From: Brumimicrobium sp.
GTDB lineage: Bacteria; Bacteroidota; Bacteroidia; Flavobacteriales_D; Crocinitomicaceae
Reading direction: 5' to 3'
NCBI GenBank assembly: GCA_023957385.1
Contig: JAMLGZ010000001.1
Span: 1,598,923-1,662,922 of the forward strand
DNA length: 64,000 nucleotides
Positions within the stretch are counted from its first letter, which is position 1; every line of letters starts with the position of its first letter. The notes beneath the pieces were generated by a model. That model saw only the letters and a program-made list of their open reading frames with translations. It did no database searches and was not told the DNA's origin. The position numbers and the translations under genes are program-made. Below, piece by piece: positions 17,103 through 25,943 of this stretch.

Positions 17103-18533
17103 ATGAATAAGATGCTTGTTTTTATTTTATCTGTTTTTATTTCTGTAGTTGGATTTACTCAAACAAATACGATCTCAGGAAGAGCAAATGCGTATGTAGG
17201 GCAAGAAGTTAAGGTTTATTTCTATAAAGATTATTTAAGTCTTTTAAAAACAGAAGTAGCCAGAACGGAAGTGAAAACTGATTCTACATTCCAACTCAAT
17301 TTCTCTAACTATAAAACGCAAAAGATTTACGTGGAGATTGGCCCAAATTTCTTTTCCATGTATGTTCAACCAGAAGGACAATACAATTTATTTGTAACTC
17401 CGGGGACACCGTATGAAGGACAAGGCACCATTGGTGTAGATGCCGAATTTTATTTCCTCGAATTATCTCCTGATGACATTAACTATAAAATCTTAGTTTT
17501 TGAAGATGAGCAACTTGCTTTTCTGGAAAATTTTTATGGACAAAAATCTGTAAATCCCACTTCTTTTGTAGTTCAATTAGAGAAATTTAAAGAAGATATT
17601 TCTACCAAATATAAGAGTGATACTAGTCTATTTTTGAAAACTTATATTCGATTTTCTATTGCTGATTTAGATAATCTGGCTTATTTGGGAGAAAGAAATG
17701 AATATGAGAAATATGATTTCTACCTAAAAAAATACCCGGTCAGCTATGACAACGATAGGTATATGAATTATTTCACTCATTACTACCAGAAATATGAAGC
17801 TCAATTATCCAATGAAGCACATGAAGGATTGGAGAAGGGGATTCATGCTGGGAGTCCCTCTGTAGTGATGAATGCTCTTGGTAAAGATTATACGCTCCAA
17901 AATGTTCGTATCCGTGAGCTTGTAATGATTGATATATTATCAGATATTTATCATACAAATTTATTTGATAAAGAAGGTATTATTCATATTTTGGATAGTT
18001 TGTCTGTAAAATCACTATTTCCTGAACATATGGAAATTGCTTCAAATATTAAATTTAGACTGCTTGATCTTGTGCCTGGATCTAGTATGCCAAAAATTCA
18101 ATTCTCTGTAAATGGGAAAGTAAAAACATTGGAAGATTATAAGGGAAAACATTTGTATATACAGTTTCTTTCTAAAGAAATGAAAGCTTCATTGGATGAT
18201 ATTAAGCTTTTAGCACAAATTCAACAACGCTTTGGTCAATATATTCAGTATGTTACGGTTTTGGTAGTAGATAAAAATGATCCTCTACTAAAAAATGCAA
18301 CTTCATTTATAAAGGAATATAAAATCAGTTGGGATCTGGCTGTAGTTGATAAGGATGATGAGTTACTTTCTAAAATAAGTGTGGTTAAATATCCATATTA
18401 TATCTTGATAGATGCAGCATCATATATAGTGGCTGCTCCTGCGTTGAGTCCACGCCCTGACAGCAACTACAATACCATAGATAATTTGTTGATTAATATT
18501 ACCCGCTATTATAAGAGTATAGACCATAAATAG
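17103..18533 (+). CDS. Secreted redoxin-fold protein without catalytic cysteines
   Basis: A 476-residue exported protein. ATG 17103 is preferred to the TTG two codons upstream; it opens a signal peptide ending near GFTQ. The N-terminal part (about 20-110) is beta-rich like the DUF4369-type domain that precedes redoxins in Bacteroidota, the middle is helical, and residues about 330-470 resemble a thioredoxin-like fold (GSSMPKIQFSVNGKVKTLEDYKG ... is split here only in description). Where TlpA-type proteins have WxxWCxPC, this one has LYIQFLSKEMKAS, with no Cys. It therefore cannot do dithiol chemistry and may be a binding or structural protein. Confidence 0.75.
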   Translation: MNKMLVFILSVFISVVGFTQTNTISGRANAYVGQEVKVYFYKDYLSLLKTEVARTEVKTDSTFQLNFSNYKTQKIYVEIGPNFFSMYVQPEGQYNLFVTPGTPYEGQGTIGVDAEFYFLELSPDDINYKILVFEDEQLAFLENFYGQKSVNPTSFVVQLEKFKEDISTKYKSDTSLFLKTYIRFSIADLDNLAYLGERNEYEKYDFYLKKYPVSYDNDRYMNYFTHYYQKYEAQLSNEAHEGLEKGIHAGSPSVVMNALGKDYTLQNVRIRELVMIDILSDIYHTNLFDKEGIIHILDSLSVKSLFPEHMEIASNIKFRLLDLVPGSSMPKIQFSVNGKVKTLEDYKGKHLYIQFLSKEMKASLDDIKLLAQIQQRFGQYIQYVTVLVVDKNDPLLKNATSFIKEYKISWDLAVVDKDDELLSKISVVKYPYYILIDAASYIVAAPALSPRPDSNYNTIDNLLINITRYYKSIDHK

Positions 18534-18539
18534 CCTCAT

Positions 18540-18953
18540 TTATTTCCTGTCTAAAAAATATTTCCGTTCATTTTCTGTTGGAATAATACAAGAGGGACTT
18601 TTTAACTGCAATCTTTTACGTGCAATCAAATTATAAAAAGAATCACGTATTAGACGAGGAAATATCCAGCCTAAATAAGAAAGAAGAAGGTATCTAGTTT
18701 TGAGATGTCGGCAGATCTTTAAGATAGCGGTAGAACGATTAAATAACTTCCCTTTCTCATAATAAAATAGAGAATTCATATCTATCTTTGTATGAAAGGT
18801 GGAAAGGAATTTGGTTGCTTCGGTTGATTGTAGTGCAATGAAATAAAAAGAATGTTTTCTATTTTTTAAAATAAACTGAATAGCAGCACTACAAAAGCCA
18901 CAATCTCCATCATAAAAAACAATTCGCTCGAAGGAAGTAATGGAGGATTTCAT
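18540..18953 (-). CDS. DCC family thiol-disulfide oxidoreductase-like protein (DUF393)
   Basis: A 137-residue protein of the DCC family, named after the N-terminal DxxCxxC motif; here YDGDCGFC with Cys18 and Cys21. The rest of the protein (FIALQSTEATKFL, GWIFPRLIRDSFYNLIARKR) follows the family pattern. These proteins are thought to be thioredoxin-related, but substrates are mostly unknown. It lies 2 nt after tsaD and is probably cotranscribed with it. Confidence 0.85.
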   Translation of the reverse strand: MKSSITSFERIVFYDGDCGFCSAAIQFILKNRKHSFYFIALQSTEATKFLSTFHTKIDMNSLFYYEKGKLFNRSTAILKICRHLKTRYLLLSYLGWIFPRLIRDSFYNLIARKRLQLKSPSCIIPTENERKYFLDRK

Positions 18954-18955
18954 AA

Positions 18956-19978
18956 TTAGAATTTCAGTCTCGCTTCGGGACTAATATCTTGTGAGGCAAA
19001 TTCACCATTAAGATAGAGATACCTTCCAGTAATGGCTACCATAGCTGCATTGTCGGTACAATATTCAAATTTGGGTATATGGGTTTTCCAATTTCTTTTC
19101 TGACCTTCTTCTTGTAGGCGTTTTCGTATTCCTGAATTAGCAGACACACCTCCTGCAATTGCAATTTCGGTAATATGATGCTGCTGTGCTGCCATAATGA
19201 GTTTGTCGAAAAGTATATCTATAATGGTAGTTTGAACGCTGGCACAAATATCTTTTAAATTATCTTTAATAAAATCTGGATCTTTTTGAGTTTGTTTTTG
19301 CAAAAATTGAAGAATATTGGTTTTTAATCCACTAAAACTGTAATTAAATCCTTCTACTTGTGGATGTGTGAAGGTGAAGGAATTTGGTTTTCCTTCTTGT
19401 GCATATTTGTCAATAATGGGTCCGCCAGGATAAGGAATTCCCAATAATTTGGCTGTTTTATCAAAGGCCTCTCCAGCCGCATCATCAATGGTAGTACCTA
19501 TTATCTCCATTTCCAAGTAATCTTTCACCAGAACAATTTGCGTATGCCCTCCTGAAATTGTCAAACAAATAAATGGAAACGAAGGTTTATCCTTATTTTC
19601 ATCGTCGATAAAATGAGCTAAAACATGCGCATTCATGTGATTCACTTCCATCATAGGGATATTCAACCCTAAAGCTAAAGATTTTGCAAAAGAGGTACCT
19701 ACGATTAAACTTCCTAGGAGTCCAGGACCTCGTGTAAATGCGATAGCATCAATATCTTTTTTCTGAATGCCGGCTTTCTGGATAGCTGCATATACTACTG
19801 GTACAATATTTTGTTGATGTGCTCTGGATGCTAGTTCAGGAACTACTCCTCCGTATATTTCATGTACTTTTTGACCAGCAATTTCGTTGCTTAAAATGGC
19901 TTCATTTTTGAGGATGGCTGCAGAGGTGTCATCACAAGATGATTCAATACCTAGTATGATTATATCTTTTTTTGACAA
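18956..19978 (-). CDS. tsaD: tRNA N6-adenosine threonylcarbamoyltransferase
   Basis: A 340-residue ASKHA-fold enzyme that transfers threonylcarbamoyl to A37 of ANN-decoding tRNAs, working with TsaB and TsaE (not in the window). Visible marks: ILGIESSCDDTS at the N terminus, the iron-binding HMNAHVLAHF region with two His about 110-116, and SGGHTQIVLV. The ATG is 23 bp from the divergent tamB ATG. Another t6A-pathway gene, mtaB, is present at 53.2 kb. Confidence 0.96.
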   Translation of the reverse strand: MSKKDIIILGIESSCDDTSAAILKNEAILSNEIAGQKVHEIYGGVVPELASRAHQQNIVPVVYAAIQKAGIQKKDIDAIAFTRGPGLLGSLIVGTSFAKSLALGLNIPMMEVNHMNAHVLAHFIDDENKDKPSFPFICLTISGGHTQIVLVKDYLEMEIIGTTIDDAAGEAFDKTAKLLGIPYPGGPIIDKYAQEGKPNSFTFTHPQVEGFNYSFSGLKTNILQFLQKQTQKDPDFIKDNLKDICASVQTTIIDILFDKLIMAAQQHHITEIAIAGGVSANSGIRKRLQEEGQKRNWKTHIPKFEYCTDNAAMVAITGRYLYLNGEFASQDISPEARLKF

Positions 19979-20001
19979 GTTTAAATATCTTTGCTATAAC
20001 G

Positions 20002-23000
20002 ATGACAAAAGTACTCAAAATAATAGGCAATTCAATACTCATATTACTTGAGTTTTTAATTGTTTCTATTATTGCATTTGCTTTTTTTATACGTACTTCA
20101 GGATTTCAGACTTTATTAGCCCATTATGCAACAAATTATTTAACAGAATATCTAGGAGTTAAAGTATCAATAGGTAAAGTTGATGTTGCTTTTTTTGATA
20201 AAGTATATTTTGATAATTTATTTATTGAAGATCAGCACAAAGATACTTTGGCATATATTCAAGAATTATATGTGAATTTTGATTTATCAAAATCAGCAGA
20301 CTTGCAATTTGATTTAGATAATGTTCAAATAAATCAAGCTGTATTTTTCCTAAAAAAATATCGCGATGAGGAAGTATTGAACCTCCAGTTTATTATAGAC
20401 GCATTCAAATCAGATAAAACAACAACAACGCCTGATTTTTTAATTAACGCAACACATTTTAAGTTGAGAAATTCCACATTTTCATATATCAATGAACATA
20501 AGGAAAGAGTTTTATATGGTGTTGATTATAACTATATAGAACTAAAAGAGATTAATGTAGAAGCATTTGACGTACAAATTAAAAAAGATAGCTATGCAGC
20601 AAATTTTAAAGAAGTCTCTTTTATTGATCAAAGCGGTTTTAGATTAACAGATTTAGATGGATATGCTGTATTCAGTGAGAAAGGACTGAATATGGGAAAA
20701 GCTGAGCTAAAAACTAATAATTCAAATATCTATTTAAACTCTTTTAAATTACGTGGAGAGCATATTACTAGTTTTAAATATTTCATAGATTCCGTTTACA
20801 TAGAAGGAGATTTGGATACTTCATTTGTTTCTTTGAAAGATATTGCATATTTCGCTCCTCAATTAAAGGGAATGGACGAAACTGTGACAATCGCGGCGTC
20901 AACTTCTCACCCTGTAAAGGATATGAAGATGAATAACCTCTATTTGAAATATGGAAAAGGATCTCTTGTCAAAGGAGATTTTTCACTACCCGATTTTAGA
21001 ATTCTATCTGAGGCAGATATTTATCAACATTTAGATTATTTTTTAGTCTATAAGGAAGATTTAGAAAAGTTAAGATTGCCGGATTCTAGCCCTACCACCT
21101 ATATAAAATGGCCTGAAACTTTAGAAAAATTAAATAAAATTGAAGGGTATAATTTTATAGCAACAGGTTCTTCTACCAATATTCACTTAAAATTTTCAAC
21201 ATTAGTTACAAATTTGGGTACTGTCCATTTTACGAATGATTTTAATTTTATATCTGATCGAGATTTTAAAGAAATTAAAATAATTCCTATAGCTAATACT
21301 AATAATCAACTTCAAGTTGAAAATCTCGATATCAATACAATATTAGGGAAAAATAAATATGGAAATATCAATGGGAATATTGGAATTAATTCGGCAACTA
21401 TTAACAAAGATGGCATACAAGTAAAACAAATATCAGGTATTCTTAGAAATACTAAGATATATGATTATTCCTATGATTATGTTATTTTGGATAGAGTAGA
21501 TTATCGTTTCATTTCACATAAGAATTCGTCTCAAAGTATCCTTAAAGGTAATGTTTATGTGCGAGATGAAAATCTTGATTTAACATTTAAGGGGTATGCG
21601 AATGTAGGTAATAAAATGGAAATCATAGGTGATATTGATTTGGAATGCGCCCGATTGAATGAGATTTTCCCAACTGTAAAACGTGAAGCAGAGATTAATA
21701 CGACTATTTCAGTGGAGTTGAAAGGAAATGGATTGGATGATTTTGTTGGAAAATTATCTATTGATTCTATGTATTATCAAGAACCGGGAAAGGTGTTAGA
21801 AACTTCCGATTTCACAGCCTTTGTAATTCATCAAAAAGAAAAAGATAGTATAGAAATAGAATCTAAACTGATAAATGCTAAAGTTTATGGTAAGATTGAT
21901 TATAAGTATATAATTGATCAATTAGGAAGTCAAATAGTAAAGATATTTCCAGCATTAGTAATTCCAGATAGTAGAGATTTAAAAAAATCTATTCCATCTC
22001 ATTTTGAGTATGACTTAACTATTAAAAAAATTAATCCTTTACTAAATGTAATTTACCCTAAATTACAAATAGCAGATTATACGCATATAGATGGTGATTT
22101 TCAAGAAGCTAAAAATAAGGTTAATCTTAATATACACTCTGATTATATAGCGTTTGATTCAATTCGATTTAATAAAATCGTAGCCAACCATGAAGTCTCA
22201 AACGGAGAGCTATTATTACTTGTAAATGCTAATTCTTTTGAGCATAGAGATTCTACTTTCTTTAAAGAAATCCATTTAACCGGATTAGCATACAATGGTA
22301 TGTTAGATATGCAATTAATGTTTGATAATACTAAAAATTTGCCATCGAATATTGAAATGATGATAAACATGCAGGATAAATCAGTTATTAGTGCCAATCT
22401 TTTCCCTTCATTTCTAACCGTGGGAACACATAAATGGAATATCCAAGACCAAACTTTTATGAGGTATTCTGAAGGATGTTTCTATTTAGGAAAATTAAAG
22501 ATGGAACATGATAATCAATATATTTATGCGTATGGAAATTTATCGAATGACGAGAGTGATAAGTTATATGTTGACATAATGGACTTTCAATTAGATGAGT
22601 TTTCTGAATTTATGAACCCATTAACAAAATATTCTGGTATAGCTAATATTTCAGGATATCTTACTTCACCTACAAAAGGAATTAAATTCTATGGTGATGC
22701 TATAATACGAGATTTAGCTGTAAATAGTACCAATGTGGGTGACCTTTCGTTTAGCGCTAATTATCTCTCTAAAGATGAGAAAATAAATATGATTGGAGAT
22801 ATTTTTTCTATAGGTGAGCAAACATTTCAATTTGAGGGAGATTATTATATTGATAAAGAAAGGAAGGATGGAAATCTAGATTTTGATATGATTTTTAATT
22901 CTACAGATATTTCAATAGCTAATGAGTTTATGGATCCGGATGTCATGAAAGATATTCAGGGAAAGCTAAATGGTATGTTACATTTAACAGGGACACCAAA

Positions 23001-24657
23001 TGAGCCTATTTTAACGGGTAAACTGATGCTTAAAAAAGGAATGGCTAATCTCTCTTTGTTAGGATCTAATTTTTATTTTGAAGGAGGAATTGAATCCTAT
23101 GCAGATGGAATATTTGTGAATCAGATGCCAATGACAGACGAAGAAGGAAATGTAGGTTCAATTACAGGTTCTTTGTTCCATAAAGGATTTAAAGATATGT
23201 TTTTTGAATTACTATTTAACATGGAGGAGCATCCGTATAAACGTATGCCTAATGATAGATCTAAACCCTTGCCAGTTGAACGATTTTTAGTAATGAATAA
23301 CACCTACGATGTTGATAGAGCATATTATGGCAAAGCGTATGTAACGGGAATAACGACAATTTCTGGTTATTTGGATAATCTTTCTATTAATGTGAATGCA
23401 AAAACACAGAAAGGAACGAGAATTGTCTTACCGATGTATGGACCAACAACTATAGAAGAAGATGGTTTCATTACCTTTAAGAAAGAAGGTGGAAATGAAG
23501 AGAAAGAGAAGAAGGTGGATCTTACAGGAGTGGATTTGAATATGAATATAGATGTGACAGATCAGGCGGAAGTCAAAATTATTTTTGATGATAAGACAGG
23601 AGATGAGTTGACGGCTCGTGGAGAAGGAAATATCCGTATGTCTGTGGATAAATTCAATGAGTTAGCGATGGAAGGAGTATATACACTTGCAGGAGGGTCG
23701 TATAATTTTGTAATGGGTCCATATCGTCAGACGTTTAACATTAATTCAGGAGGTATCTTACAATGGACAGGGAATCCTTATGATGCATTTATAGATGTGT
23801 CTGCATATTATAAAACAAATGCAAATTTTTCTACTGTTATGCCTGATGTTACTGATGCTAAATCATCTTCAAACCAAGAAGTATTTGCATATATAAATTT
23901 AACTGGAAAATTAATGGAACCTTCAATTTCCTTTGATATAGAAGCTCCTAAAGTGACAGATGCGGGGAGTGCCGTTCTGGCAAGAATAAAAAGTGATAGA
24001 GATGAACTGAATAGACAATTTTTCTCTTTGGTGGTTTCAAAATCTTTTCTCCCACTTAGTGGAACTTCAGGTTCAAGTGGAGCCACAGGAAGTGCATTCC
24101 TTGATTTAGCTTCATCTCAGATTAATGCTATTTTAAATAGAATGACGGATGGGTATAAAATGAATGTAAACTTGGATAATGACGATTATTCAGGACAGTT
24201 TTCTGGAGAATTAGGTATCTCAAAATCTTTCTTAGACGACCGTTTGTTGATTTCTGGATCAGTTGGAGTAGGGACGAAGAAAAGTGAAGATGTCACAACA
24301 GGCGAAACGGCAAGTGAAAGTCAATTCTTAGGAGATGTGGAAATTGAATATTTATTGAATCAAAAAGGAACTTTCCGATTGAATGTATTTAATAAATCAA
24401 ATAACAACTATTCTATACAAAATGAAGGTAGAGGACAATTCACTCAAGGTGTTGGTATAAGTTATAGAGAAGATTTTTATAGTTTACATGATTTTAAGCT
24501 ATTCCAATTTTTTGCGAATATGTTTAGAAAAAAAGAAAATTGGGTTAAAATACAAGAAGAAGAGGATGATAGAATCCCTATTCCTGACAAATATTTTAAA
24601 GCTGGAAAAGATATAAAAGAGGATGGAATTAAGCCAGAAGATGTAATAGGAGAGTAG
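20002..24657 (+). CDS. Translocation/assembly module TamB-like protein (DUF490)
   Basis: A 1551-residue AsmA/TamB-type protein. An N-terminal signal anchor (residues about 4-30) is followed by over 1300 residues of repetitive beta structure, as in lipid-transport beta-taco proteins, and a C-terminal TamB/DUF490 domain (about 1150-1530) with GNIRMSVDKFNELAMEGVY and a LSGTSGSSGATGSAFLDLASSQ region shortened here. It bridges inner and outer membrane and is thought to move phospholipids or help insert outer-membrane proteins. ATG 20002 is preferred over upstream TTG 19972 because it starts the anchor and lies outside the tsaD gene. A TATCTTTG box at 19986-19993 leaves a leader of only a few nt. 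Confidence 0.87.
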   Translation: MTKVLKIIGNSILILLEFLIVSIIAFAFFIRTSGFQTLLAHYATNYLTEYLGVKVSIGKVDVAFFDKVYFDNLFIEDQHKDTLAYIQELYVNFDLSKSADLQFDLDNVQINQAVFFLKKYRDEEVLNLQFIIDAFKSDKTTTTPDFLINATHFKLRNSTFSYINEHKERVLYGVDYNYIELKEINVEAFDVQIKKDSYAANFKEVSFIDQSGFRLTDLDGYAVFSEKGLNMGKAELKTNNSNIYLNSFKLRGEHITSFKYFIDSVYIEGDLDTSFVSLKDIAYFAPQLKGMDETVTIAASTSHPVKDMKMNNLYLKYGKGSLVKGDFSLPDFRILSEADIYQHLDYFLVYKEDLEKLRLPDSSPTTYIKWPETLEKLNKIEGYNFIATGSSTNIHLKFSTLVTNLGTVHFTNDFNFISDRDFKEIKIIPIANTNNQLQVENLDINTILGKNKYGNINGNIGINSATINKDGIQVKQISGILRNTKIYDYSYDYVILDRVDYRFISHKNSSQSILKGNVYVRDENLDLTFKGYANVGNKMEIIGDIDLECARLNEIFPTVKREAEINTTISVELKGNGLDDFVGKLSIDSMYYQEPGKVLETSDFTAFVIHQKEKDSIEIESKLINAKVYGKIDYKYIIDQLGSQIVKIFPALVIPDSRDLKKSIPSHFEYDLTIKKINPLLNVIYPKLQIADYTHIDGDFQEAKNKVNLNIHSDYIAFDSIRFNKIVANHEVSNGELLLLVNANSFEHRDSTFFKEIHLTGLAYNGMLDMQLMFDNTKNLPSNIEMMINMQDKSVISANLFPSFLTVGTHKWNIQDQTFMRYSEGCFYLGKLKMEHDNQYIYAYGNLSNDESDKLYVDIMDFQLDEFSEFMNPLTKYSGIANISGYLTSPTKGIKFYGDAIIRDLAVNSTNVGDLSFSANYLSKDEKINMIGDIFSIGEQTFQFEGDYYIDKERKDGNLDFDMIFNSTDISIANEFMDPDVMKDIQGKLNGMLHLTGTPNEPILTGKLMLKKGMANLSLLGSNFYFEGGIESYADGIFVNQMPMTDEEGNVGSITGSLFHKGFKDMFFELLFNMEEHPYKRMPNDRSKPLPVERFLVMNNTYDVDRAYYGKAYVTGITTISGYLDNLSINVNAKTQKGTRIVLPMYGPTTIEEDGFITFKKEGGNEEKEKKVDLTGVDLNMNIDVTDQAEVKIIFDDKTGDELTARGEGNIRMSVDKFNELAMEGVYTLAGGSYNFVMGPYRQTFNINSGGILQWTGNPYDAFIDVSAYYKTNANFSTVMPDVTDAKSSSNQEVFAYINLTGKLMEPSISFDIEAPKVTDAGSAVLARIKSDRDELNRQFFSLVVSKSFLPLSGTSGSSGATGSAFLDLASSQINAILNRMTDGYKMNVNLDNDDYSGQFSGELGISKSFLDDRLLISGSVGVGTKKSEDVTTGETASESQFLGDVEIEYLLNQKGTFRLNVFNKSNNNYSIQNEGRGQFTQGVGISYREDFYSLHDFKLFQFFANMFRKKENWVKIQEEEDDRIPIPDKYFKAGKDIKEDGIKPEDVIGE
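20006..20035 (-). promoter_or_regulatory. Putative tsaD promoter inside the tamB coding start
   Basis: On the minus strand TTG (20035-20033), 19 nt, then TACTTTTG (20013-20006) fit the -33/-7 consensus. The predicted leader to the tsaD ATG is about 23 nt. The element lies within the first codons of the divergent tamB gene, so the two transcription starts must interfere. Confidence 0.5.
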
Positions 24658-24679
24658 ATAGTCTTTATTTAAAATACCA

Positions 24680-24709
24680 AAAAAAGCAGTTCAATTGAAC
24701 TGCTTTTTT
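24680..24709. terminator. Perfect-palindrome bidirectional terminator after tamB
   Basis: A 30-bp perfect palindrome centred on CAATTG, with A runs entering and T runs leaving on both strands (stem core GCAGTTCAA / TTGAACTGC). It separates convergent tamB and the gene at 24727-25446 and can end both. Confidence 0.85.
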
Positions 24710-24726
24710 CTAAATAATTTATAATA

Positions 24727-25446
24727 TTAATTTACAATTTTATCGTACAATTCTTTCCATTCTTTATTATTCTCAAAGTATGGTGCGCCTAAATTCAACA
24801 TTTTTCTAGCACCATCCATTTGTCTGTCGTCTTTTAATGCATCTGCGGATTCATAAAGACCAGTCATTAAGATCTTTTTATCTGCATCTGTTAATTTTGA
24901 TACGTTTAATTGATTAAGGAGTTTTTCACCATCTTGCCATTTTATATTGGCTGTAGTTCTATCTCCTCTTCGGTATCTTAAGGCAGCGTCAAGATAGTAA
25001 GCAGGAGCATAACTTCTTCCAAATTTATAGAATCTCATTCCCCAACCAAAAGCTCTTGGATATTGCTTTACGTCTAATTCATTTTGAGTCAATTCAAGTA
25101 GAGACATTTTCATTTCTTCAATAAAATTTTCAAACTTAGCTGATACGTCACCACTCTTATCTAACATAATCATTTTACCTATAGCATTGTACGCATCCTT
25201 GTATGCATTCTTATACTTTTCATCTCTATCTCCGATAAAAGATATTTTATAAAGGCCATAAGCAAGATAATAGTATGGTGTAGGATCATTTTTAGTGCTA
25301 TTTGATAAGGTGTATTTTTCAGCCGTTTTGATTAGTTTATCCCAGTTTTTATCTGCTTTAATAATTACTAAATCATCATAGCTTCCTTGTGCAAAAGTCC
25401 AACTTGAAGCAAAGAAAATTAAGGTTAATGCGAATAATTTTTTCAT
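24727..25446 (-). CDS. Exported helical (TPR-like) protein, unknown function
   Basis: A 239-residue protein with a signal peptide (1-19, SSWTFAQG). The mature part is helical, with paired-helix segments such as KNWDKLIKTAEKYTLSN and DPTPYYYLAYGLYKISF that suggest tetratricopeptide-like repeats. No enzymatic motif. Monocistronic, ending at a strong shared terminator. Similar small periplasmic TPR proteins are common in Flavobacteriia and their roles are unknown. Confidence 0.72.
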   Translation of the reverse strand: MKKLFALTLIFFASSWTFAQGSYDDLVIIKADKNWDKLIKTAEKYTLSNSTKNDPTPYYYLAYGLYKISFIGDRDEKYKNAYKDAYNAIGKMIMLDKSGDVSAKFENFIEEMKMSLLELTQNELDVKQYPRAFGWGMRFYKFGRSYAPAYYLDAALRYRRGDRTTANIKWQDGEKLLNQLNVSKLTDADKKILMTGLYESADALKDDRQMDGARKMLNLGAPYFENNKEWKELYDKIVN

Positions 25447-25669
25447 GGTATTAAATTTTACAATTTAGTTATCATTTTCAATAATCGTGCCTAGATATTT
25501 TGGCTTATACGTTTATTTAAAAGATAAGTTATAAAATGTAAAACTAATAAATTTCTTAATTGATATGTTAAAAAATAATAATTATCCAAAACAAAAATCT
25601 AATTATTTGGTTTATAGGTATAAATAACGTAACTTGTCAAAGTTATTCAATTAAATTAAAATATATAAT

Positions 25670-25873
25670 ATGGGAAGACCTTCAACAAGACCCGCAAGAT
25701 TAAGAGATGGATATTATATCGAAGTGAAAAACGAAGGGTCCAATTCTAGTGCTATCAAAATTAGAAGAGACACGAAAGAGGAAATGCTTTTAGCTATAGA
25801 GGAATACAAAAGAATTAAGGATGTGGTAGTACTTGGAGAGCTAAGAGATGATAAATGGATTAGTCAAAATTAA
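25670..25873 (+). CDS. Small conserved-looking protein, 67 residues, unknown function
   Basis: A short basic protein beginning MGRPSTRPARLRDGYYIEV and containing IKIRRDTKEEMLLAIEEYKR. No signal peptide or membrane helix. It has its own terminator and a clear ATG, and a 6-bp inverted repeat TAACTT-gtca-AAGTTA at 25630-25645 in its leader, which might be an operator or an mRNA hairpin. The Arg/Lys content and size would fit a nucleic-acid-binding or regulatory role, but this is inference only. Confidence 0.65.
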   Translation: MGRPSTRPARLRDGYYIEVKNEGSNSSAIKIRRDTKEEMLLAIEEYKRIKDVVVLGELRDDKWISQN

Positions 25874-25902
25874 ACTAAAAAATCTAATTTTTTTTAAATA
25901 AG

Positions 25903-25929
25903 AAAGGGGAATTTGTATTCCCCTTTTTT
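25903..25929. terminator. Bidirectional terminator between the 67-residue gene and the protease gene
   Basis: Stem AAAGGGGAAT / ATTCCCCTTT with a 4-nt loop, T run on the plus strand and A run before it, placed 30 nt after the plus-strand stop and 14 nt after the minus-strand stop. Confidence 0.8.
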
Positions 25930-25943
25930 GTTACTATCCATAT

